From the NCBI GenBank assembly GCA_002084985.1, contig MZGO01000053.1, positions 1-5,689 of the forward strand: a stretch of DNA of 5,689 bases, written 5' to 3'. Every line of letters starts with the position of its first letter. Positions within the stretch are counted from its first letter, which is position 1. A program made the position numbers and the translations under genes. The notes below the pieces were generated by a model that saw only the letters and a program-made list of their open reading frames with translations, did not search any database and was not told the DNA's origin. Source of the stretch: Thermotoga sp. 4484_232. GTDB lineage: Bacteria > Thermotogota > Thermotogae > Thermotogales > Thermotogaceae. Positions 1 through 5,689 of this stretch are shown piece after piece.

Positions 1-2363
1 TCTTCATCGGCATCCACAGGTATCATGACTCTATCCCTTATCTTTCCATTTATCTGAATAACTATTTCGACCTCTTCGACTTTGAGAGCCTCTGGATCGT
101 AACTTGGCCACGATTGCTCAACAACCAGACCTTTCATTCCCAAATCCTGCCACAATTCTTCGGCCATATGGGGTGCGAACGGCGACAGTATCAAAACCGT
201 CTTTTCGGCTATTTCTCTTAAAAGATGCTTGTTCCATTCATCCTCAGGGACAGCATTCAAATAATCCACAAGATGGTTCAGAAGCTCCATAAGTCCGCTT
301 ATTGCCGTGTTGAATTTAAACCCTCCTTCTATATCTTCAGTTATCTTCTTTATCATGGTGTGTAACTTCCTTCTAAGCTCTCTCTCCTTCGGTGTTTTAA
401 CTGAGACCCTATCAATTTTCACATCCTTCACAACGGGCATAATCTTTTGGAGCGTATTCCAAAGTCTTTTCACAAACCTGTGCACTCCTTCTATACCCGC
501 ATTGCTCCATTCGGCGTCTTTTTCAGGAGGAGCCATGAAGAGAATGTACATTCTCAAAGTATCGGCCCCATATTTCTCTATCATGTCATCTGGAGAGACC
601 ACGTTCCCCTTGGATTTCGACATCTTCGCGCCATCTTTGTATATCATTCCTTGGGTGAAGAGGTTGGTGAAAGGCTCTTCAAAATCCAGGTAGCCAAGGT
701 CATGAAGAACTTTCGTTATGAACCTCGAGTAAAGAAGATGGAGAACGGCATGCTCCACCCCACCTATGTATTGATCCACGGGAAGCCAGTAATTCACATC
801 CTCTGGGTCAAAGGGCTTTTCGTCATCGTGAGGATTCACGTATCTCAAGTAGTACCAGGACGAATCGACGAAGGTATCCATGGTGTCGACTTCCCTCGTT
901 GCGGGCCCACCACAGACAGGACATTTTGTCTTTTTGAACTCTTCATGGAACTGGAGTGGGGATTGCCCTGTTGGCAAAAATTCCACATCCTTTGGAAGTA
1001 CAACAGGAAGTTGATCCTCTGGTACCGGAACGATACCACATTTTTCGCAGTAGACCACAGGAATAGGCGCGCCCCAGTACCTCTGTCTGGAAATGAGCCA
1101 ATCTCTCAACTTGTACTGGACAGATCTCTTCCCTATTCCTTTTTCTTCAAGCCAGTCGATAACCTTTCTGATGCCCTCTTCACTCTTGACGCCTGTGAAT
1201 GGTCCTGAATTCACCATGATGCCAGGCTCTTCGTACGCTTTTTCCATCTCCTCGGGTTTCAATTCCTTCCCTTCCGGTCGTATGACAACCTTTATGGGAA
1301 GACCATACTTTCTTGCAAATTCAAAATCTCTCTGATCGTGAGCGGGAACCGCCATGATGGCACCTGTTCCATACTCCATAAGTATGTAGTTCGCAACGTA
1401 TATTGGAACCCTTTCGTTGTTCACAGGGTTTATAGCGTATCTTCCAAGGAAGAAACCTTCTTTCTCGGCTCCAACAGCTGTCCTTTTGTATCTATCCTGC
1501 TGGCCCATTCTCGTTAGAAACTCTTTGAGCTCTTCCCTTCTGTCTTCCGTTACTATCTGCTCAACGAGGGGTGATTCAGGTGCCAGAGCCATGAAAGTGA
1601 CACCCCAGAGGGTATCCGGCCTTGTAGTGAATATCTTTATCTTGATATCCGTTCCTTCAACGGGAAATTCAACTTCGGCCCCCTCGCTCTTTCCTATCCA
1701 ATTTCTTTGCATGATTTTCACATGTTCGGGCCACCCTTCAAGCTTATCAAGGTCTTCCAGGAGTCTTTCCGCGTAATCCGTTATCTTGAAAAACCACTGT
1801 TCAAGGTGTTTTATAGTCACCGGTGTTCCACATCTTTCACATTTTCCATCTTTCACCTGTTCGTTTGCAAGGACCGTTTTACATTTTGGACACCAGTTGA
1901 CAGCCGCTTTTTTCTTGTAAGCGAGTCCTTTTTCATAGAGTTTCAGGAATATCCATTGGGTCCATTTATAATACTCTTCGTCACAGGTTGCAAATTCCCT
2001 ATCCCAATCGTAGCTTATTCCGATCCTTTTTATCTGCTTCCTTATGGTCTCTATATTCCCCTTCGTCCAAACCTCAGGATGAATCTTATGCTCAATCGCA
2101 GCGTTCTCTGCTGGAAGCCCGAAAGCGTCGTAACCGAATGGATGCAGGACGTTGTAACCTCTCATTCTCTTGTAACGTGCAACTATGTCTCCTATGACGT
2201 AATTTTTCACATGACCGACGTGGAGCGTACCTGATGGATAGGGGAACATAACGAGAGCATAGTACTTTGGTTTTTCCGACCTTTGGGGGGTTTTAAAAAC
2301 ACCTCTTTCCTCCCATATTTTCTGCCATTTTGGTTCGATCATCTTCGGGTCATATTCTTTCAT
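1..2363 (-). CDS. leuS: Leucyl-tRNA synthetase, 3' end outside window
   Basis: Cytoplasmic class I aminoacyl-tRNA synthetase that charges tRNA-Leu with leucine and edits mischarged products. I read 787 codons in one uninterrupted frame from ATG at 2363-2361 to the left edge. Visible landmarks are the HIGH-type motif HVGH (residues 48-51), a first zinc module with Cys158/161/175/178, and the CP1 editing domain with TTRPDT (246-251) and HDQRD (342-346, Asp343 matching the conserved editing aspartate). A second cysteine set follows (439/442/481/484), then KMSKSKGN (580-587), the alpha-helical anticodon-binding domain, and the start of the C-terminal domain (INGKIRDRV). The bacterial family is about 810-860 residues long, so some 35-40 are missing. 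The catalytic loop runs almost directly into KMSKS, so the leucine-specific insertion of the E. coli enzyme is absent. The start is fixed by a strong Shine-Dalgarno and homology beginning at MKEYDP. It is transcribed divergently from the glycosidase gene. Confidence 0.98.
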   Translation of the reverse strand, partial: MKEYDPKMIEPKWQKIWEERGVFKTPQRSEKPKYYALVMFPYPSGTLHVGHVKNYVIGDIVARYKRMRGYNVLHPFGYDAFGLPAENAAIEHKIHPEVWTKGNIETIRKQIKRIGISYDWDREFATCDEEYYKWTQWIFLKLYEKGLAYKKKAAVNWCPKCKTVLANEQVKDGKCERCGTPVTIKHLEQWFFKITDYAERLLEDLDKLEGWPEHVKIMQRNWIGKSEGAEVEFPVEGTDIKIKIFTTRPDTLWGVTFMALAPESPLVEQIVTEDRREELKEFLTRMGQQDRYKRTAVGAEKEGFFLGRYAINPVNNERVPIYVANYILMEYGTGAIMAVPAHDQRDFEFARKYGLPIKVVIRPEGKELKPEEMEKAYEEPGIMVNSGPFTGVKSEEGIRKVIDWLEEKGIGKRSVQYKLRDWLISRQRYWGAPIPVVYCEKCGIVPVPEDQLPVVLPKDVEFLPTGQSPLQFHEEFKKTKCPVCGGPATREVDTMDTFVDSSWYYLRYVNPHDDEKPFDPEDVNYWLPVDQYIGGVEHAVLHLLYSRFITKVLHDLGYLDFEEPFTNLFTQGMIYKDGAKMSKSKGNVVSPDDMIEKYGADTLRMYILFMAPPEKDAEWSNAGIEGVHRFVKRLWNTLQKIMPVVKDVKIDRVSVKTPKERELRRKLHTMIKKITEDIEGGFKFNTAISGLMELLNHLVDYLNAVPEDEWNKHLLREIAEKTVLILSPFAPHMAEELWQDLGMKGLVVEQSWPSYDPEALKVEEVEIVIQINGKIRDRVMIPVDADE

Positions 2364-2367
2364 TCGA

Positions 2368-2377
2368 CCACCTCCTC
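2368..2377 (-). promoter_or_regulatory. Ribosome binding site of leuS
   Basis: Read on the minus strand, GAGGAGGTGG lies just upstream of the ATG at 2363 and is a near-perfect match to the 16S anti-Shine-Dalgarno sequence. It fixes the leuS start, and no competing start codon is better placed. Confidence 0.9.
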
Positions 2378-2392
2378 AAACACTTTGTGAAG

Positions 2393-2401
2393 ATTATATC
2401 A
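2393..2401 (-). promoter_or_regulatory. Extended -10 promoter of leuS
   Basis: The minus strand reads TGATATAAT: a consensus TATAAT (2398-2393) preceded by TG at 2401-2400, the extended -10 arrangement of sigma-70-type promoters. No convincing -35 box is seen 16-18 bp upstream (GATCTA/AGATCT), which fits an extended -10 promoter. Transcription would start near 2386, giving a leader of only about 20-25 nt. That leaves no room for a T-box or a leader-peptide attenuator. This is inferred from sequence only. Confidence 0.7.
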
Positions 2402-2402
2402 C

Positions 2403-2440
2403 TTTCTTCCTTTCTAGATCTTCCCTGCTAAAGGAAAAAA
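2403..2440. promoter_or_regulatory. Imperfect inverted repeat, candidate operator
   Basis: The arms are TTTCTTCCTTT (2403-2413) and AAAGGAAAAAA (2430-2440). They are complementary at 10 of 11 positions, with a perfect 7-bp core (TTCCTTT / AAAGGAA) and a 16-bp gap centred near 2421.5. The left arm lies in the -10/-35 spacer of the leuS promoter and the right arm in the spacer of the glycosidase promoter. A dimeric regulator bound here could affect both genes. The arms are low-complexity purine/pyrimidine runs, so a chance match is possible, and no regulator gene is present in the window. Confidence 0.3.
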
Positions 2441-2445
2441 TCTAT

Positions 2446-2451
2446 TACAAT
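2446..2451 (+). promoter_or_regulatory. Candidate -10 box of the GH4 gene
   Basis: TACAAT matches the -10 consensus at five of six positions and lies 38 bp before the glycosidase start codon, implying a leader of about 30 nt. No good -35 hexamer is found (CCCTGC at 17-bp spacing). The promoter is therefore weak or needs an activator, or lies elsewhere in the short intergenic region. Confidence 0.4.
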
Positions 2452-2474
2452 AGAGATTAAGCTCGTCATCCAAA

Positions 2475-2483
2475 AAAGGAGGT
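2475..2483 (+). promoter_or_regulatory. Ribosome binding site of the GH4 gene
   Basis: AAAGGAGGT lies 6-7 nt before the ATG at 2490, a strong Shine-Dalgarno. It supports the start that places the Rossmann-fold glycine motif at residues 8-11. Confidence 0.9.
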
Positions 2484-2489
2484 TGAATC

Positions 2490-3863
2490 ATGTTGAAGAT
2501 ATCCTTCGTGGGTGCAGGAAGTGTTCGCTATACGATCAAACTGGTGGGGGATCTGGCAAAAACCAGGGAATTGTCTGGAAGCCTCGTTACGTTTATGGAT
2601 ATAGATGAAAAGCGCTTGGAAGCAGTGTATGAACTTGCAAGAAGATACGCGAAAGAATTGGGAGCAAACCTTTCTTTTGAAAAAACAACCGATCTTAAAA
2701 AAGCAGTTGATGGGGCGGATTTTATCATAAACACAGCGCTTGCAAGAGCAAAAGGACATGAGGATGGGTACGTGCAGTACGAGATCATAAGGGAAGTTGG
2801 TGAAAGACATGGATACTACAGGGGAATAGATAGTCAAGAGTTCAACATGGTATCAGATTACTACACGCTTACAAACCACAATCATCTCAGAATGAGCCTT
2901 AACATAGCTAAAGTTATTGAAAAATATTCACCAGATGCATGGCTTCTTCAGACGGCAAATCCAGTTTTTGAAATAACCCAGCTTGTCAGGAGGTTCACCA
3001 ATGTTAAAATCGTGGGATTCTGCCATGGTTTTTCGGGTGTGTTTAAGGTTTTCAAAACGTTGGAATTAAATCCTGAAGAAGTCAACTGGCAGGTTGCGGG
3101 AGTCAACCATGGAATATGGATGAACAGATTTGAATATAGAGGGAAAAACGCTTATCCAATCCTCGATGAGTGGATCGAAAAGAAATCTTCCATGTGGGAA
3201 CCGAAGGATCCATGGGATGTGGATCTGAGCCCAGCGGCGATAGACATGTACAGATTCTACGGAATGCTACCGATCGGAGATACTGTAAGAAACGGGAGTT
3301 GGAAATACCATTATAACCTGGAAACCAAGAAAAAATGGTACGGAAAGTTTGGAGGGATAGATAATGAAGTGGAAAGGCCAAAATTTTATGAGGAGTTAAG
3401 GAGAACAAGAAGAAAACTCATGGAGATCGCCAGAGATTCGAGTACCAAGCTCACAGAAGTTTGGCCTGAGGTATTCACAACCGATGGAATGAGTGGAGAA
3501 CAGCACATACCATTCATAAACGCTTTGGTGAACGGAAAGAAAACCAGACTCGTTCTGAATATACCAAATGAAGGAATCATAAAGGATATACCAGATGATG
3601 TGATAGTAGAAGTTCCAGTTATTGTCGATGAAAAAGGTTTGCATCCTGAGAAAATAGAGCCGGATCTCACCGAGAGGATAAAGAAGATGTTTTTGATGCC
3701 TAGAATTTTGAGAATGGAGTGGGCTTTGGAATTCTTCATCACAGGTGACATCAGGGTTCTTGAAGAGATCCTGATCAGGGATCCAAGGACCAGATCGTAC
3801 GACCAGGTTCAGGGAGTGATAAAGGATCTCATGAAGTTGCCCTTCGTCTCTTTCTCCCAGTGA
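2490..3863 (+). CDS. GH4 NAD/metal-dependent glycosidase, probable alpha-glucuronidase
   Basis: A 457-residue cytoplasmic enzyme of glycoside hydrolase family 4, with no signal peptide. Family members use NAD+ and a divalent metal (usually Mn2+) in an oxidation-elimination-reduction mechanism. The N-terminal Rossmann motif is VGAGS (7-11), with an acidic segment MDIDE (36-40) at the expected NAD-ribose position. Further family motifs are GYYRGIDSQE (108-117), TANP (155-158), metal ligands Cys178 in CHGF (178-181) and His207 in GVNHG, and IGDT with Asp264. The Cys/His/Asp set has the spacing of Cys174/His203/Asp260 in Thermotoga maritima AglA. The CHG-type motif and the GDTVRNGSWKYHYN segment resemble the T. 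maritima Agu4 alpha-glucuronidases as I remember them. The segment near residues 108-125 also resembles AglA, so alpha-glucosidase remains possible. The family assignment is firm and the substrate is inferred. The C-terminus (LPFVSFSQ) looks roughly ten residues shorter than relatives, and its last 35 bp overlap the convergent permease gene. No sugar-uptake genes adjoin it. Confidence 0.93.
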   Translation: MLKISFVGAGSVRYTIKLVGDLAKTRELSGSLVTFMDIDEKRLEAVYELARRYAKELGANLSFEKTTDLKKAVDGADFIINTALARAKGHEDGYVQYEIIREVGERHGYYRGIDSQEFNMVSDYYTLTNHNHLRMSLNIAKVIEKYSPDAWLLQTANPVFEITQLVRRFTNVKIVGFCHGFSGVFKVFKTLELNPEEVNWQVAGVNHGIWMNRFEYRGKNAYPILDEWIEKKSSMWEPKDPWDVDLSPAAIDMYRFYGMLPIGDTVRNGSWKYHYNLETKKKWYGKFGGIDNEVERPKFYEELRRTRRKLMEIARDSSTKLTEVWPEVFTTDGMSGEQHIPFINALVNGKKTRLVLNIPNEGIIKDIPDDVIVEVPVIVDEKGLHPEKIEPDLTERIKKMFLMPRILRMEWALEFFITGDIRVLEEILIRDPRTRSYDQVQGVIKDLMKLPFVSFSQ

Positions 3864-5076
3864 TCAACCTGTCGGAATTAAAGATCTTTGTGATGATAAA
3901 AATGATCACCCCTGTGATCACACTAACGTACACTATTCCCCACACAACCAGCTGAATCCTACCGAACATGAGAAGCCGCAGAGCGATCATCGGATGTGTG
4001 AACGGTATCAAAAACGCCACTATTTTCAACCCAGCTGGAAGGGTATCGAAATCTTTGAACATGGTGAGTAACATGCTGAAAGTTGCGAGTCCAACTATCG
4101 GGAAGGAGAGCATTTGGGAGCTCTTGTAATTCTCAGCGAATAAGCCCAACATCATGCTAAGGGATATTCCTGCAAGCAGTGTTACGAAGAGGGAAATACC
4201 GAACAGTGCATAATCTTTCAGCTGCAGATTCAACCCTATATCTGATTCTATTCCGGATGTGGGATACGATGGAACGAGGCCCTTGAGATAGAAACTGAAT
4301 CCCACCATGTATATGACCGCCATTATGAATCCCACGATACTCGCTGCGACGATTTTTCCCACAACGATATGACTTCTTTTAATGGGGAGGGTCAGCAACG
4401 TTTCCAAGGTTTTGTTTTCTTTCTCCAGTCCCATGGAGGATATGACAGATCCTCCAGCTCCTAGTATGAGCATCATTATCACGATGGAAGTGAGAGTTGT
4501 CTGTGAAGACATCTTCTCCCCAATCTGAGCTGGTGAAAGGTTCAATCTTCTCTCTTTTAAGATAGTAGAAGCCTTTTGAGTGAAGGGATTCAAAACAATC
4601 TCTGGATCTTTCACGCCATACCTTTCCATGAGTTTTTTCGCTATTTCACTATTTATCATTCCCAGCACACCCTGTACTTTTCCTGTAGAGATCAAATCAG
4701 CTATACCAGTTCCTCTCATGATCCATACGATCTCCAATTCTCCTTGCCTACCTGAGAGTATGTTCTGTGTGAAACCTTCCGGTATCGCTATGAGTGCGAC
4801 ACCGCTTTTCTCTTTCAACATCCTCAAACCTTCTTCCTCTGATTTCCCAATGTAAATCACGTTCGCGTATTTCTTCAAAACATGTTCTACCAGTTCACCG
4901 AAGGATCCTCCGTCCAGATTCACTATCCCGATAATCACTTTTTGAGGTGTTTCATGAACTGCTTTTCCTATGGACTGTCCTATGATGGCATACATGAAAG
5001 CTATAGAGATCGTGAGAATCAACGTTGGGAGGGTTAAAAGCTCCTTCAATTCTTTCTTTATTATGTTTCCGAGCAT
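3829..5076 (-). CDS. ABC-2 type transporter permease (exporter, NatB-like)
   Basis: A 415-residue inner-membrane subunit of an ABC exporter, partner of the ATPase encoded just upstream. The topology is that of the large ABC-2 permeases. One N-terminal membrane segment (about 15-36) is followed by a soluble, probably extracytoplasmic domain (about 40-190). Further hydrophobic segments lie near 194-214, 238-263, 290-313, 320-340, 349-370 and 374-398, before a basic cytoplasmic tail (GRKRRR). The stretch LEKENKTLETLLTLPIKRSH (217-236) is the characteristic ABC-2 cytoplasmic motif before a membrane helix, and IPFTHPMIA (357-365) is the conserved late motif. ATG at 5076 is supported by GAGGTGG upstream. 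The gene begins inside the last codons of the ATPase gene (16-bp overlap), suggesting translational coupling. Its 3' end overlaps the glycosidase gene by 35 bp. The substrate cannot be told from sequence: Na+ (NatAB), drugs, lipids or peptides are all known for such pairs. Confidence 0.9.
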   Translation of the reverse strand: MLGNIIKKELKELLTLPTLILTISIAFMYAIIGQSIGKAVHETPQKVIIGIVNLDGGSFGELVEHVLKKYANVIYIGKSEEEGLRMLKEKSGVALIAIPEGFTQNILSGRQGELEIVWIMRGTGIADLISTGKVQGVLGMINSEIAKKLMERYGVKDPEIVLNPFTQKASTILKERRLNLSPAQIGEKMSSQTTLTSIVIMMLILGAGGSVISSMGLEKENKTLETLLTLPIKRSHIVVGKIVAASIVGFIMAVIYMVGFSFYLKGLVPSYPTSGIESDIGLNLQLKDYALFGISLFVTLLAGISLSMMLGLFAENYKSSQMLSFPIVGLATFSMLLTMFKDFDTLPAGLKIVAFLIPFTHPMIALRLLMFGRIQLVVWGIVYVSVITGVIIFIITKIFNSDRLITGRKRRRATS

Positions 5077-5689
5077 TTTACCACCTCTACGAACACTTCC
5101 TCTATGTTTTTCGCGTTGTACTTGCTTTTAAGTTCTTCAGGTTTGCCCATTTCGACAATCCTACCGTTATTCATCAAGGCGATCCTATCGCACAGAAACT
5201 CCACTTCGAGCATGTTATGAGAGGATAGAAGGATAGTGGTACCTGCCCTTGTGGAACCTTTTATGATGTTTCTAACTTCTATGGCATTTACGACATCCAA
5301 ACCGGAAGTAGGTTCATCGAGTATCGCAAGTTTGGGATTCACCATGAGGGTTCTTGCAACCAGTAGCCGCCTCATCATTCCTTTGCTGTAGGTTGATATC
5401 TTATCTGTTATCCTATCACCGAGCTTTGCTATCTCTATACCTTTCTCCACCATCTTATGAACTTCTCCTCTTTTTGCAAAAAATCTCGCTATGAACTCTA
5501 AATACTCTTTCCCGGTTAAATTCCTGTAGGCTCCCGCATCCTCTGGAAGGTAACTTATCATCTCTCTGATTCTCTCACCATCGCTCTGCACATCGTATCC
5601 AAACACTTCAACAGAACCAGAATCCGGTTTCAAGAGAGTTGCGATTATCCTAAGTGTGGTGGTCTTACCTGCTCCGTTCGGCCCTATCA
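5061..5689 (-). CDS. ABC transporter ATP-binding protein, 5' end outside window
   Basis: Cytoplasmic ATPase of an ABC-2 exporter. The reading frame is open to the right edge, with 208 residues visible. It begins within Walker A (IGPNGAGKTT, about 5687-5658), so roughly 35-40 N-terminal residues are missing. A start at the TTG at 5633 would remove Walker A and is not credible. Counting from the first full visible codon, the Q-loop region is YLPED (about 46-50), with Pro-Glu in place of the usual Gln. The signature is YSKGM (100-104), a common variant of LSGGQ in this subfamily. Walker B and D-loop are LAILDEPTSGLD (120-131), and the switch histidine is in SSHNM (156-160). The type is CcmA/NatA-like. 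The stop (TAA at 5063-5061) lies 16 bp inside the permease gene, so the two form one transcription unit. Confidence 0.95.
   Translation of the reverse strand, partial: IGPNGAGKTTTLRIIATLLKPDSGSVEVFGYDVQSDGERIREMISYLPEDAGAYRNLTGKEYLEFIARFFAKRGEVHKMVEKGIEIAKLGDRITDKISTYSKGMMRRLLVARTLMVNPKLAILDEPTSGLDVVNAIEVRNIIKGSTRAGTTILLSSHNMLEVEFLCDRIALMNNGRIVEMGKPEELKSKYNAKNIEEVFVEVVKCSET
5080..5087 (-). promoter_or_regulatory. Ribosome binding site of the permease gene, inside the ATPase gene
   Basis: On the minus strand GAGGTGGT precedes the ATG at 5076 by a few bases. It is embedded in the Glu-Val-Val codons near the end of the ATPase gene. It fixes the permease start and fits coupled translation of the two subunits. 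Confidence 0.85.

Noticed and set aside
447..1208. A 253-codon open frame on the plus strand, opposite leuS
   Set aside because: It lies wholly antisense to conserved LeuRS catalytic-domain sequence, has no Shine-Dalgarno support, and its translation shows no family motif. It is a shadow of leuS, as are the shorter plus-strand frames between 104 and 2234.
2364..2489. T-box riboswitch or leader-peptide attenuator for leuS
   Set aside because: The predicted transcript leader is only about 20-25 nt and contains no specifier hairpin, antiterminator or leucine-codon leader ORF.
2466..3751. Several minus-strand open frames of 82-123 codons opposite the glycosidase gene
   Set aside because: They are antisense to the well-conserved GH4 frame, their translations are Ser/Phe-rich with no recognisable domain, and no start has a convincing ribosome binding site.
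3864..3902. Terminator for the glycosidase gene just after its stop codon
   Set aside because: No GC-rich hairpin followed by a U-run is present on the plus strand. The hairpin at 3903-3920 is followed by CACTAACG in that orientation, not by T residues.
5061..5633. ATPase gene starting at the TTG at 5633
   Set aside because: The frame continues upstream to the window edge and encodes an intact Walker A motif, so this TTG is an internal leucine codon.

Overview
The window looks like chromosomal DNA from a member of the Thermotogae, most likely Thermotoga or a close relative. This rests on the character of the proteins, not on a database search. There is a GH4 NAD-dependent glycosidase of the kind Thermotoga carries in several copies. 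The leucyl-tRNA synthetase has two CxxC-type metal pairs and no leucine-specific insertion. All proteins are rich in Lys/Glu, AGA/AGG arginine codons dominate, and Shine-Dalgarno sequences are strong (AGGAGGTG, AAAGGAGGT). There are no RNA genes, mobile elements or CRISPR repeats.

Layout from left to right. (1) Positions 1-2363, minus strand: leuS, leucyl-tRNA synthetase, complete at the N-terminus and missing roughly the last 35-40 residues off the left edge. (2) Positions 2364-2489: a 126-bp divergent intergenic region with an extended -10 promoter for leuS, a weaker promoter candidate for the gene on the other side, and an imperfect 11-bp inverted repeat between them. (3) Positions 2490-3863, plus strand: a complete GH4 glycosidase, probably an alpha-glucuronidase of the Agu4/LplD type. 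(4) Positions 3829-5076 and 5061-5689, minus strand: an ABC-2 type export system, with the ATPase gene (5' end outside the window) upstream of and overlapping the permease gene. The permease stop codon lies inside the 3' end of the GH4 gene, so the two genes converge and share 35 bp.

The genes do not form one pathway. LeuRS is housekeeping translation. The GH4 enzyme would hydrolyse alpha-linked glucuronides (or glucosides) in the cytoplasm, but no sugar transporter, isomerase or regulator is adjacent. The ABC pair is a small two-gene exporter of unknown substrate, with translation of the permease probably coupled to that of the ATPase. The GH4 gene looks like a single-gene unit fitted tightly between a housekeeping gene and an exporter operon. 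I see no convincing undescribed system. The points most worth checking are the substrate of the GH4 enzyme, its convergent overlap and altered C-terminus, and the candidate operator in the divergent intergenic region.
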